A stretch of DNA of 46,475 nt from Anaerolineales bacterium (GTDB lineage: Bacteria > Chloroflexota > Anaerolineae > Anaerolineales > Villigracilaceae): NCBI GenBank assembly GCA_030680155.1, contig JAUXWL010000089.1, positions 1 to 46,475 on the forward strand, written 5' to 3'. Below are positions 36,561 through 44,795 of the stretch, piece by piece. The stretch's first letter is position 1; every line of letters starts with the position of its first letter. The position numbers and the translations under genes were made by a program. The notes below the pieces were generated by a model. That model was not told the DNA's origin and made no database searches. It was given only the letters and a program-made list of their open reading frames with translations.

Positions 36561-37994
36561 CTAAACGAATTTGATCCGCCTGGCTGCAAAGGCGACCATT
36601 CTGAACAACAGAATACCGTGTTTCCAACGCGAGATATTGGTGGTTCCGTAGGTGCGTTCGCGGTAACGGATGGGGAGGTCTACGATCTTGCGGTTGAGTT
36701 TGGCTGCGCCGAAGATTAAATCGAAATCGCCGAAAGGGTCGAAGTCGCCAAAGTAGGAGCGGTTGGCGGCGATCTTTTCGTAGTCTTCACGCCAGAGGAC
36801 TTTTGTGCCGCAGAGGGTGTCTTTGATGGGCTGTCCGAGCATCCATGAGAAGGCCATGCTGAACAATTTGTTGCCGATGAAGTTGAGCGTTCGCATCGCC
36901 TCTTTTTCCATCGGGTAGACGAGGCGCACGCCGTTGATGAATTCACCCTTGCCGGCGGCGATTGCTTCGTAGAACCGCGGCAGGTCTTCGGGCGGGACGG
37001 TGAGATCGGCGTCGAGGATCATCAGAATATCGCCAGAGGCTTTCTCGAAGCCGAGTCGCACTGCGTCGGCTTTGCCAATGCCGGGCTGGCGGAAGAGCAG
37101 GCTCGAGGTCCGCGGGTGAAGCGGAATTTCCTGCTCGATGGTTTCGAAGGTCTTGTCGCGGGAATGTCCCTCCACGAAGATGAGCTCGGTCTTCGATCCC
37201 ATTTGCGGTACGCGCTCGAAGATATTTTTGATATTGCCTTCCTCGTTGCGCGCGGCGACGATGACCGAAACACTGGGGTTTTTTACGGGTTGCGGGGCCG
37301 GGCGGGCAATGACGAAGTTTGAAAGCGCAAGGTTGTTGAAGGGCCAGAGCTTGACGAGATAGCGGTTGGCAAGCGCGCCAAGGGGCAGGGGCCAGAGGAT
37401 TTCACGCGTGGTGCGGATGCTTTCAAAACCTGCGAGGCGCAGGAGGTTATCCACGTCTTCCGGGGTGAGCCAGTTTTGACTCAGCATGGGCGCGGAAAGG
37501 TTAAGGCTTTGCGCGATGGTGAGCGGCAACTGCCAGAGGTGACTGTAAAAATTCAGGATAAGGCGGGTGTGGGGTGTGCAGAATTTTTTGACCTGTTCGA
37601 GCGCACGTTGGACATCCCACAGGTCGTTGACGGTGTCGGAGAGGATGATGACATCGAATGGGCCTTCGAGGTTGGAGAGGTCGTGCGCGTCGAGTTGGTG
37701 ATACTCGATCTCGGGGTGGCGTTGTTTGGCGCGCGCGATCATCTCGGCGGAGAAATCCACGCCAACGCCGTGGGACGGTTTCAGGTTTGCGATGAGGCCG
37801 CCCATGCCGCAGCCGATCTCCAATATGCGCTGGTTGGGGTTGACGAGGAATTTGTAGATTTCTGCCAGGCGGCGATGATACCAGCGCCCCATGCCTTGCC
37901 AATGGTCGCGCTTTTTTGCGACGGCATCCCATTGGGTGATGCGATTCTGCCGATAGGTCTCGCCTGCTTCATCAAAGGGTATGTTTGTTTTCAT
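36561..37994 (-). CDS. Fused methyltransferase and GT2 glycosyltransferase
   Basis: A 477-residue, two-domain protein. Residues ~1-230 are a SAM-methyltransferase (ILEIGCGMGGLIAN at 57-70, VGVDFSAEMIARA, ILSDTVNDLWD). Residues ~238-477 are a GT2 domain (SVSVIVAARNEEGNI at 241-255; DADLTVPPEDLP from about 328). The usual DDGS is replaced by FVEGHSRDKT, a form known in one GT2 subgroup that uses polyprenyl-phosphate or other lipid acceptors. The fusion suggests that one enzyme moves a sugar and a methyl group to the same intermediate. It heads the - strand operon; the divergent promoter region is 37995-38243. Confidence 0.85.
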   Translation of the reverse strand: MKTNIPFDEAGETYRQNRITQWDAVAKKRDHWQGMGRWYHRRLAEIYKFLVNPNQRILEIGCGMGGLIANLKPSHGVGVDFSAEMIARAKQRHPEIEYHQLDAHDLSNLEGPFDVIILSDTVNDLWDVQRALEQVKKFCTPHTRLILNFYSHLWQLPLTIAQSLNLSAPMLSQNWLTPEDVDNLLRLAGFESIRTTREILWPLPLGALANRYLVKLWPFNNLALSNFVIARPAPQPVKNPSVSVIVAARNEEGNIKNIFERVPQMGSKTELIFVEGHSRDKTFETIEQEIPLHPRTSSLLFRQPGIGKADAVRLGFEKASGDILMILDADLTVPPEDLPRFYEAIAAGKGEFINGVRLVYPMEKEAMRTLNFIGNKLFSMAFSWMLGQPIKDTLCGTKVLWREDYEKIAANRSYFGDFDPFGDFDLIFGAAKLNRKIVDLPIRYRERTYGTTNISRWKHGILLFRMVAFAARRIKFV

Positions 37995-38107
37995 AGCGGG
38001 GTGATTTTACCTGAAATATTAAGAAAAACTGCTCGCATCATGGGCTTTGAGACGCTTCGTATGCACGCAAAGGTTGCCAGCATGGATTGCGAAATCTCCA
38101 GATTTTG

Positions 38108-38131
38108 CTCGAAAGTCGGGAGACTTTCGAG
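38108..38131. repeat. 10-bp palindrome in divergent intergenic region
   Basis: CTCGAAAGTC (38108-38117), loop GGGA, GACTTTCGAG (38122-38131): a perfect 10-bp stem. No T run follows on either strand, so it is not a clear terminator. It lies between divergent genes and could be a protein-binding site or an extragenic palindrome. Confidence 0.6.
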
Positions 38132-38175
38132 TCCGTTCCTGATGCTTCCTTATTTGTGGGCGAATGGATGGCGAA

Positions 38176-38189
38176 GGTTATAATTAACC
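38176..38189 (+). promoter_or_regulatory. Candidate -10 with short dyad before GT39 gene
   Basis: TATAAT (38179-38184) lies inside GGTTA-TAAT-TAACC (38176-38189), a 5-bp dyad. The ATG is 60 bases downstream. No convincing -35 at the right spacing was found, so this is a weak call. Confidence 0.35.
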
Positions 38190-38243
38190 AAGTTGCCACC
38201 TAAACTGTAAAAGTATGTTTTATTCCAGATCTTGAGGCTGCCC

Positions 38244-39836
38244 ATGGTTAAGAAACTTTTTTCATCTGAAACCTCCTCGTACCCGCAAATCTTGCTAAAA
38301 GGTTTGTGGGGCGCTCTTCTGGTTTCTGGAATATTGTTAAATCCATTGTTTTCCTACCCGGGGCGGGATGCGGGGATTTTTATGTATGTGGGTTCCCTGA
38401 TCTTGAAAGGCAAGATTCCTTATTTGGATGTCTGGGAGAATAAGGGCCCGCTTGTTTTTTATATTAATGCGCTGGGGCTTGCTCTGGGGGACGGCTCTCG
38501 GTGGGGCATCTGGCTGATGGAATTCCTTTTCCTTTTTGGCGCGGCGTGGCTTTGTTATTCCCTGGTGACATCCGTGATGGGTAAAATTCCCGCCCTGGTC
38601 GGCGTTCTCGTGATGATAACGACGGCGGGCAATGTTTTACAAGGCGGGAATTATTCCGAGGAATATTCCATCCTGTTTAGCTGTTTGGCATTGTGGGCTT
38701 TTGTGAAGGGGATGGATGATCCCCAAAATAAAACCTTCGATCTGCTGATCGGGCTGTCATTGGGTTTTAATATTCTTTTGCGCCCCAATAACATAAGTAT
38801 GCAGATCGCTGCGGCGGGCGGATTCTTCCTGCTGACGCTTTTATCAAAGGATTGGAAACTTCTGGTCAGGCGGGCTGCAATGGTCATTTTGGGGGCTGTG
38901 GTGGTGATCGTTCCAGCCTTGCTGTATTTTGCGTCAAAAGGCGCGTTGCAGGAAATGATCAACGTGGCGCTTGTGTTCAATTTTCAATATAGCTCCGATA
39001 CGGGCATCCGCCAGATCGTACGTGGGGCGCTGGGGGCATTCAGTTCCATTGGCATTGTTTATTCCATCATTGCCTTGAGCGGATATTTGTTGTCCCTGTT
39101 TGTAGTGGCAAAAGGGATTTTCCGCAACGTTAAATTTCCACCGCTGCTTTTGGTCCTGTTGCTGGGACTGCCGATTGAACTGCTTCTAAGTATGCTTTCG
39201 GGCAGGAATTACCTGCATTACTTCATCGGGTGGTCTACCTATTTGGGCGTGCTGGGTGCGTTTGCGGTCTTTTATCTCCTGGGCGGATTCGCGGCACGAT
39301 TGGAAAAACATACCACATCGCTCCTGCTCGCTTTGATCCTGCTCACCATCTTCGTTAGGCTTGAAACCTGGCAGGACTATGGAACCGTCCTTCAAAATCT
39401 AAAAACGGGACAGGTCGAATACGTGGACCCGGTCGCAATGTATATCCGTGAGAATACGGAGGAGCGGGACAGGGTGCTGGTCTGGGGCTTTCGACCCGTG
39501 ATCAATTTCGTTTCCGGCAGGGAGGCGCCCGTGTCCTTTTTGCCCTACCCGCTTGTGCATGTGCGTTCTCCGTTGACGGATGCCTGGGCTGGGCAATTCC
39601 AATCCCAGCTTATGTCTGACCCGCCGAAGTTAATCGTCAATTACATAGAGCTCGACGACCGTGAGCGCATCCCCGATTTGGATAGAGCTGTCCGCAGGGA
39701 GCGGCCGATCAGGTGGAAGTCTGTTGTGCTTGCCGCCAATCTGGTTGAGACCTTGAATTTTATCGAAGATAATTACATAAAAATTGACAACGTGAATGGG
39801 GCGGATATTTATCAATTGAAATCAAGTCTTCCCTGA
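38244..39836 (+). CDS. GT39/ArnT-like membrane glycosyltransferase
   Basis: A 530-residue multi-pass protein. The N-terminal loop has YPGRDAGIFMYVG, then GKIPYLDVWENKGPLVFYI, the classic signature of a GT39/ArnT-like subgroup common in Chloroflexota (D-x-G-x-F-x-Y-V-G, then P-Y-x-D-V-W-x-x-K). The acidic residues in these loops are the likely catalytic pair. The C-terminal soluble part begins near residue 400. The ATG at 38244 is chosen because GAGG lies 6 bases upstream; an in-frame TTG at 38232 is an alternative. It starts a + strand unit. The promoter of the regulator follows its stop. Confidence 0.8.
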   Translation: MVKKLFSSETSSYPQILLKGLWGALLVSGILLNPLFSYPGRDAGIFMYVGSLILKGKIPYLDVWENKGPLVFYINALGLALGDGSRWGIWLMEFLFLFGAAWLCYSLVTSVMGKIPALVGVLVMITTAGNVLQGGNYSEEYSILFSCLALWAFVKGMDDPQNKTFDLLIGLSLGFNILLRPNNISMQIAAAGGFFLLTLLSKDWKLLVRRAAMVILGAVVVIVPALLYFASKGALQEMINVALVFNFQYSSDTGIRQIVRGALGAFSSIGIVYSIIALSGYLLSLFVVAKGIFRNVKFPPLLLVLLLGLPIELLLSMLSGRNYLHYFIGWSTYLGVLGAFAVFYLLGGFAARLEKHTTSLLLALILLTIFVRLETWQDYGTVLQNLKTGQVEYVDPVAMYIRENTEERDRVLVWGFRPVINFVSGREAPVSFLPYPLVHVRSPLTDAWAGQFQSQLMSDPPKLIVNYIELDDRERIPDLDRAVRRERPIRWKSVVLAANLVETLNFIEDNYIKIDNVNGADIYQLKSSLP

Positions 39837-39873
39837 TTTCCCGATACGGGGCTGTTTTGCGGGAAATCGCTGA

Positions 39874-39915
39874 TTGACATTCCGATATTCCTAGTTATAA
39901 TTCAGTCACTGAATT
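39874..39915 (+). promoter_or_regulatory. Promoter and perfect operator of the winged-helix regulator
   Basis: Consensus -35 TTGACA (39874-39879), 16-bp spacer and -10 TATAAT (39896-39901). A perfect 17-bp palindrome, AATTCAGT-C-ACTGAATT (39899-39915), begins on the fourth base of the -10 box and spans the expected start of transcription. The arrangement and most of the sequence match the gmd promoter (5181-5222). Binding here would block polymerase, so autoregulation by the next gene is likely. Confidence 0.85.
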
Positions 39916-39933
39916 TTGGATTGAATTTTGACC

Positions 39934-40404
39934 ATGGAATCCACAAACGAAGAACTCCGCGAACTCACCCTTCTCGAACAGATCGAGAATGACCCCGATG
40001 TCAACCAGTCCACGCTTGCCACACAGTTGGGCGTGGCAGTTGGCACGGTCAATTGGCATTTAAAACGACTGATCGCAAAAGGCGCGGTCAAGGTCTCACG
40101 CGCCGAACGCAAGAAACTGCGCTATATCATCACCCCTGAGGGGCTGGCCCTGCGCGCCCGCCTCGCGGTGGATTATATCGAACGTTCCTTCTCCGTCTAC
40201 CGCCGCACGCGCCAGCGCGTGAAGGACCATCTCACAAAGGTCCAGAATGCCGGCTTCGACCGTGTGCGGATTGTCGGTTCGGGGGATGTGGCGGATATTT
40301 GCAAACTGACCTGCATCGAGCAGGGCGTTGCAGTGGTGAACGATAAATCTGCGCCCGCACTCATTTTGGATGGATACAAGATCAGACTGGAAGGCTTGGA
40401 ATGA
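39934..40404 (+). CDS. Winged-helix transcriptional regulator, paralogue of 14437
   Basis: A 156-residue regulator in the EPS-associated MarR-like group. Winged helix at ~10-75: LTLLEQIENDPDVNQSTLA, recognition helix AVGTVNWHLKRLI and a wing ending IITPEGL. The C-terminal domain has GFDRVRIVGSGDVADI and an LT-Cys-x-E-x-G pattern shared with the other paralogue, probably a ligand-binding fold. The recognition helix is nearly the same as in 14437, so the two may bind similar sites. The ATG at 39934 is preferred over the in-frame TTG at 39928. It overlaps the next gene by 4 bases, so it is coupled to a nucleotide-sugar enzyme. Confidence 0.85.
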   Translation: MESTNEELRELTLLEQIENDPDVNQSTLATQLGVAVGTVNWHLKRLIAKGAVKVSRAERKKLRYIITPEGLALRARLAVDYIERSFSVYRRTRQRVKDHLTKVQNAGFDRVRIVGSGDVADICKLTCIEQGVAVVNDKSAPALILDGYKIRLEGLE

Positions 40405-41411
40405 CAGACCGCCATATACTCATCACAGGTGGGGCAGGATACATCGGTTCGATCTTAACCTCGGAACTGCTTCGGCAAAATTACAGGGTCACCATCCTGG
40501 ACAGTTTGCTGTTCGGCGGCGAGAGCATTGTGCCGTTCCTGAATCATCCCAACTTCCACTTCATCAAAGCCGATGTAACCGAACCCCGCGCCGTGCGGGA
40601 CGCGATCAAGCGCGACTGGCAGAAGCCGGATGCAGTTGTCCACCTTGCGGCGATTGTTGGTTTCCCGGCCTGCCAGGCGGTGGGGAAGCAGGTGGCCTGG
40701 AAATACAATACCGAAGCGACGAAAATGGTCTTCGCGCAGGCGGCAGATTTGGGCGTGGAAAGATTCGTGTTCGCATCCACCTACAGCAACTACGGCTTAT
40801 CCGAAGACGGTCAACCCGTCACCGAAGAGACTCCCTTAAATCCGCAATCGTTATATGCTGAAACAAAGATCGCCAGCGAAGAGTTTTTACTTGCGCAAAA
40901 AGATGCGGCTTGTGCTCCGTTATTGTTTCGTTTTGCAACCTTGTATGGAGTTTCCCCCCGCACCCGCTTTGACCTGATCGTCAATCAATTTGTGCTTGAA
41001 GCCTTCACCAGGCGTTCGCTCATCATCTACCAGCGCGGATATTCGCGCTCGTTCGTCCACATCCGCGATGTGGTGCGCGGCATCATCATGGGCTTGGAAG
41101 CGGAAAAGGAAAAAATTCGCGGGCAGGTTTTCAATTTGGGAACCGAGAACGGGAATTACTCAAAGGATGATATTGTAGGGCTGGTGCTCAAACGTATGCC
41201 TGAAACCACAGTGGAATACAAAGACCTGACCTTCGGCGGAGACATGCGCGACATTACGGTCTCGTTTGAGAAGATTCAACGGGCGCTCGGTTTCAATACA
41301 ACTCTGGATGTGGACGATGGTGTGCGCGAAGTTTTATTTGCATTGAAATCTGGATTAATTCGTAATCCGACAGATGACCGGTATCGAAACGCGCAATTTA
41401 TAGTTCAGTAG
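40401..41411 (+). CDS. Extended SDR sugar epimerase/dehydratase
   Basis: NAD(P)-dependent extended SDR of 336 residues. Motifs: HILITGGAGYIGSIL (Rossmann, start), HLAAIVGFPACQAV, FASTYSNYGL, and a Y-x3-K in SLYAETKIASEEFLL (about residues 151-165). The RSFVHIRDVVRG segment is typical of the family. UDP-glucose 4-epimerase-like, but the exact substrate cannot be told. It is translated in overlap with the regulator (ATGA) and lies upstream of GDP-L-fucose synthase. The regulator may therefore sense a nucleotide sugar made here. Confidence 0.85.
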   Translation: MTDRHILITGGAGYIGSILTSELLRQNYRVTILDSLLFGGESIVPFLNHPNFHFIKADVTEPRAVRDAIKRDWQKPDAVVHLAAIVGFPACQAVGKQVAWKYNTEATKMVFAQAADLGVERFVFASTYSNYGLSEDGQPVTEETPLNPQSLYAETKIASEEFLLAQKDAACAPLLFRFATLYGVSPRTRFDLIVNQFVLEAFTRRSLIIYQRGYSRSFVHIRDVVRGIIMGLEAEKEKIRGQVFNLGTENGNYSKDDIVGLVLKRMPETTVEYKDLTFGGDMRDITVSFEKIQRALGFNTTLDVDDGVREVLFALKSGLIRNPTDDRYRNAQFIVQ

Positions 41412-41413
41412 AT

Positions 41414-41469
41414 TTTTACGCATCACGGATTACGGATCACGTACTGCGTGATCCGTAATCCGTAAAACA
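41414..41469. repeat. Intergenic dyad heptamer array 1 (TTACGGA-type)
   Basis: Eight 7-base units in phase. The left four share the core ACG (TTTTACG, CATCACG, GATTACG, GATCACG), and the right ones are their complements (TGATCCG, TAATCCG). The two halves pair as a perfect 17-bp stem (41425-41441 with 41447-41463) with a 5-base loop. It starts 2 bases after the stop and ends at the ribosome-binding site of the next gene. Confidence 0.8.
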
Positions 41470-41478
41470 GGAGACCCC

Positions 41479-42456
41479 ATGGCAGAAAATTTTTGGCAAA
41501 ACAAAAGAGTGATCGTCACCGGCGGCGGAGGCTTCCTCGGCTCGTTCGTGGTGGAGAAGTTGAAAGAACGCGGCGCAATGGATATCTTCATTCCGCGCAA
41601 AAAGGATTATGACCTGACCCAGCGTGAAGCCATCGAACGTCTGTACGTTGATGCACTCAAAGATGTGGACCCGAAAAATGTGGTCATCATTCACCTTGCC
41701 GCCAATGTCGGTGGTATCGGTGCGAATCGCGAACATCCCGCCGAATTCTTTTATGACAATATGATTATGGGCGTGGAACTCATGCACCAGGCGTACAAGC
41801 ACGGCGTCGGCAAATTCGTTGCCACGGGGACCGTATGCGCCTACCCCAAGTTCACGCCTGTGCCATTCAAGGAAGATGATATCTGGAATGGCTACCCCGA
41901 AGAGACCAATGCTCCCTACGGGCTTGCCAAGAAGATGATGCTCGTGCAGGCGCAGACTTATCGTCAGCAATATGGCTTCAACGCCATTTATCTTTTGCCC
42001 GTGAATCTGTACGGTCCGCGTGATAATTTCAATTTGGAGACATCACATGTCATCCCTGCCCTCATCCGCAAGGCGATTGAAGCAGGCGAACGCGGCGATA
42101 AGGAAATGCCCGCCTGGGGCGATGGCTCTCCCACCCGCGAATTCCTTTACGTTGAAGATGCCGCGGACGGCATCCTCGCCGCCGCTGAAAAATACAACGG
42201 CGACCTGCCTGTCAACCTTGGCTCAGGCTATGAGATTTCCATCAAAGACCTCACAGAGATGGTCGTCAAGTTGACGGATTTCAACGGCGAGATCGTCTGG
42301 CAGACAGACAAGCCCAATGGTCAGCCCCGCCGCGGACTGGACGTCTCCCGCGCGAAGGAACTGTTCGGGTGGAGCTCCCAAGTCTCGTTCGAGGAAGGGA
42401 TGCGCCGCACCATCGAGTGGTTCAAGGCGAACAGAAAGTTAATAGAGAATAGATAG
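41479..42456 (+). CDS. fcl: GDP-L-fucose synthase
   Basis: Bifunctional 3,5-epimerase/4-reductase (extended SDR, 325 residues) that turns the product of Gmd into GDP-L-fucose. Motifs: [37 protein letters not shown] (the family block), GTVCAYP with the catalytic residue, and the Y-x3-K in [12 protein letters not shown]. Length is normal. AGGAG lies 5 bases before the ATG, next to the heptamer array. The last codons (KLIENR, then stop) fall in the following heptamer array. The gmd partner is 36 kb upstream under the same operator type. Confidence 0.93.
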   Translation: MAENFWQNKRVIVTGGGGFLGSFVVEKLKERGAMDIFIPRKKDYDLTQREAIERLYVDALKDVDPKNVVIIHLAANVGGIGANREHPAEFFYDNMIMGVELMHQAYKHGVGKFVATGTVCAYPKFTPVPFKEDDIWNGYPEETNAPYGLAKKMMLVQAQTYRQQYGFNAIYLLPVNLYGPRDNFNLETSHVIPALIRKAIEAGERGDKEMPAWGDGSPTREFLYVEDAADGILAAAEKYNGDLPVNLGSGYEISIKDLTEMVVKLTDFNGEIVWQTDKPNGQPRRGLDVSRAKELFGWSSQVSFEEGMRRTIEWFKANRKLIENR

Positions 42457-42542
42457 AAGATGAGCAGTTGTTGAGCATCCTACTTCTATTCTCTAATCTC
42501 TATTCTCTAATCATCTATTCTCTAACCTCTAATCTCTAATGA
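42446..42542. repeat. Intergenic heptamer array 2 (CTAATCT-type) with partial dyad
   Basis: The right part (42486-42542) has eight units of CTATTCT, CTAATCT, CTAATCA and CTAACCT, with one extra T at 42514. The left part has the complement (AGAATAG at 42446, ATAGAAG at 42453) and contains the end of fcl. The wzm ATG lies at the right edge (CTAATG). No ribosome-binding site is visible between array and start. Confidence 0.75.
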
Positions 42543-43381
42543 CTGATCTTAAACACGAACCCCATACCGTTTACATCAAACCGTCCAAAGGACTTGCCGC
42601 ACTCAACCTGCGCGACCTTTGGGTGTACCGTGAACTGATCTTCTTCATGGTCTGGCGCGATATAAAAGTGAAATATAAGCAAACTCTTTTGGGCATGGCA
42701 TGGGCGGTCATTCAACCCGTGATGACCATGTTGGTCTTCACCTTCCTTTTTGACCGCATTGCAAAACTCCCCACTGAAGGCATCCCGTATCCCGTCTTTG
42801 CGTTCACGGCTTTGCTGCCATGGGGCTTGTTCGTCACTGCGCTCAATCAGGGCAGCCGCTCGCTCGTGGCGCATAACAACATGGTGACGAAGATTTATTT
42901 CCCGCGCCTCATTCTGCCGATGTCCTCGGTCTTCGCCGGCATGGTGGATTTCGTCATCGCATTCGTTATCCTCGTCGGCTTGATGTTTTACTATCAAGTC
43001 ACGCCTGCCTGGCATTTGGTCTGGACGCTTCCGCTCTTCCTCTTGCTTGCCATTGTGACCGCGCTTGGCGTGGCGCTCTGGCTTTCGGCGGTCAACGTCC
43101 AATATCGGGATGTAAACCAAGCCCTCCCGTTTCTGACTCAGTTTTGGCTGTTTGCCACACCCGTGGCATACTCTGCCTCTGTCATTTCCGAAAAATGGCA
43201 GATCGCCTATTCCCTCAACCCGATGGCGGGCGTGGTCAACGGCTTCCGCTGGGCTCTGCTCGGCACAGGCAACGGACCTGACATCACGCTTTGGGTTTCG
43301 GTTGGAATTTCAATTTTGATCTTTATTTCAGGTCTCTTCTATTTCAGAAGCATGGAAAAGACTTTCGCGGACACAATATAA
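42539..43381 (+). CDS. wzm: Polysaccharide ABC transporter permease
   Basis: Inner-membrane component (280 residues, six hydrophobic segments) of a Wzm/Wzt exporter that moves finished lipid-linked glycan out of the cytoplasm. The family block WRDIKVKYKQTLLGMAWAV (about 38-56) forms the amphipathic interface helix; LPWGLFVTALNQGSRSLV and LNPMAGVVNGFRWAL are also characteristic. The ATPase gene follows after a heptamer array. The start has no ribosome-binding site and abuts array 2, so translation may depend on coupling or local structure. Confidence 0.94.
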   Translation: MTDLKHEPHTVYIKPSKGLAALNLRDLWVYRELIFFMVWRDIKVKYKQTLLGMAWAVIQPVMTMLVFTFLFDRIAKLPTEGIPYPVFAFTALLPWGLFVTALNQGSRSLVAHNNMVTKIYFPRLILPMSSVFAGMVDFVIAFVILVGLMFYYQVTPAWHLVWTLPLFLLLAIVTALGVALWLSAVNVQYRDVNQALPFLTQFWLFATPVAYSASVISEKWQIAYSLNPMAGVVNGFRWALLGTGNGPDITLWVSVGISILIFISGLFYFRSMEKTFADTI

Positions 43382-43436
43382 GTCAAAAGTCAAAAGTCGA
43401 ACGTCCATTGACTTTTGACCTTCGACCTTCGACAGA
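43381..43436. repeat. Intergenic dyad heptamer array 3 (AGTCAAA-type)
   Basis: Eight in-phase units: AGTCAAA twice, AGTCGAA, CGTCCAT, then complements TGACTTT, TGACCTT, CGACCTT and CGACAGA. GTCAAAAGTC (43382-43391) pairs with GACTTTTGAC (43410-43419). The first unit starts on the last base of the wzm stop codon. The array fills nearly all of the gap to the wzt start. Confidence 0.82.
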
Positions 43437-43444
43437 AATTAATT

Positions 43445-44737
43445 ATGACAACTGCAATCAGCGTAAAAAACATTGGCAAACAATACAAGATTGGCGCGGC
43501 GGAGACGAAGTTCCGCTACAACATGCTCCGTGATGTGATCGTGGACACGGTCTCTGCGCCCATTCGTCTGGCGAAGGCAATGATCGGCAAATCAGACCGA
43601 CGCATGAACCAGAACTATGTCTGGGCGTTGAAGGATGTCTCCTTTGACCTCGAAGAAGGCAAAGTCCTCGGCATTGTGGGACGCAACGGCGCGGGCAAAA
43701 GTACCCTGCTCAAAATTCTCTCCCGCGTCACCGAACCGACCACGGGCACAGTCTCTGTGCGCGGACGTGTCGGCTCCCTGCTCGAAGTGGGCACAGGCTT
43801 CCACCCCGAACTGACAGGACGCGAGAACATCTACATGAACGGCGCGATCCTTGGGATGCGTCGCTCTGAGATCGACTCTAAATTCGATGAGATCGTGGAT
43901 TTCTCCGAAGTGACACAATACATCGATACGCCCGTCAAACGCTATTCTTCGGGCATGTATCTGCGCCTCGCTTTCGCCGTAGCGGCACACCTTGAACCCG
44001 AAATCCTCGTGGTGGATGAAGTGCTTGCAGTAGGCGACGCCGAATTCCAAAAGAAGTGCATCGGCAAGATGGGTGACGTGGCGCAGCAGGGACGCACTGT
44101 TCTTTTTGTCAGCCATAACATGTCTGCCATTTTGCGTCTCACGCAGGAAGCGATTGTCTTGAACAAAGGCCAACTCATCATGCGCGGACCTACGCAAGAG
44201 GCGGTGGATTACTACCTTTCCTTCGGGCAGTCACAGGCGGGCGAGCGCGCGTGGGAAGCGGTAGATGTCCCAGCGGCGAGTGTGCCATTTACGCCGATCA
44301 GTTTGAAGGTTAAGGAAAGAAGCGGGAAGGTCGTCGATACCGTCCGCTCGACCGAACCTGTCACCGTCGAGTTCGAGTACAAACTTGATGCGCCCATTAC
44401 AGGGCTGCGGATCGGTTTGTATGTCAGCACCATGCGCGGCGAGTATGTCTTCGCGTCGTTCGATACCGATGACCCCGCGCTTTACGAAAAATTTGATGCG
44501 CGTACTGCGGGGCATTACGTCAGCCGCGCTGAAATTCCTGGCGATATGTTCAATGACAGCCGTTACACCGTCGGCGTGAACGCGAGTTCGTTCGGCGTGC
44601 GCCGCTATTTCATGGACGAGAACGCGCTGGCATTCAACGTGGATATTTCCGGCGCGCCTGGCACGCAGTGGGCGGAGCCGCGCGTGGGTCCCGTGCGACC
44701 ACGTTTGAATTGGGAAATCATGAGATTAGATGACTAG
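43445..44737 (+). CDS. wzt: Polysaccharide ABC transporter ATPase with carbohydrate-binding domain
   Basis: Cytoplasmic ATPase of 430 residues. Walker A is GRNGAGKST (about 79-87), the ABC signature YSSGMYLRLAFA (about 166-177), Walker B LVVDEVLAVGD (about 188-198) and the switch SHNMS (about 222). The C-terminal ~160 residues form a Wzt-type beta-sandwich that in ABC-dependent O-antigen systems recognises the finished glycan. That implies substrate selection. The frame extends 10 codons upstream into the heptamer array, but the ATG at 43445 is the conventional N terminus (MTTAISVKNIGKQY). The stop lies in heptamer array 4. Confidence 0.94.
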   Translation: MTTAISVKNIGKQYKIGAAETKFRYNMLRDVIVDTVSAPIRLAKAMIGKSDRRMNQNYVWALKDVSFDLEEGKVLGIVGRNGAGKSTLLKILSRVTEPTTGTVSVRGRVGSLLEVGTGFHPELTGRENIYMNGAILGMRRSEIDSKFDEIVDFSEVTQYIDTPVKRYSSGMYLRLAFAVAAHLEPEILVVDEVLAVGDAEFQKKCIGKMGDVAQQGRTVLFVSHNMSAILRLTQEAIVLNKGQLIMRGPTQEAVDYYLSFGQSQAGERAWEAVDVPAASVPFTPISLKVKERSGKVVDTVRSTEPVTVEFEYKLDAPITGLRIGLYVSTMRGEYVFASFDTDDPALYEKFDARTAGHYVSRAEIPGDMFNDSRYTVGVNASSFGVRRYFMDENALAFNVDISGAPGTQWAEPRVGPVRPRLNWEIMRLDD

Positions 44738-44789
44738 AGATTAGGGAGTAGTTGCCTGGCCATCTAGTCTCTACTCTCCAGTCTCTTTA
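44727..44789. repeat. Intergenic dyad heptamer array 4 (CTAGAGA-type)
   Basis: Nine 7-base units in phase. TAGATGA (44727), CTAGAGA, TTAGGGA and GTAGTTG lie left of a central CCTGGCC. The rough complements ATCTAGT, CTCTACT, CTCCAGT and CTCTTTA lie to the right. The wzt stop (TAG, 44735-44737) is in the second unit, and the next ATG is 7 bases after the array. Confidence 0.78.
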
Positions 44790-44795
44790 CCAAAC

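Noticed and set aside
38108-38131. 10-bp palindrome as a terminator of an unseen gene
   Set aside because: No T run on either strand and no gene ends there.
37476-38183. Long + strand open frame (235 codons) opposite the methyltransferase-GT2 fusion
   Set aside because: It is antisense to a gene with clear domains, and its protein has no recognisable motif.
42486-42542. Tandem repeats as a CRISPR array
   Set aside because: The units are 7 bases with no spacers, and no cas genes are nearby.
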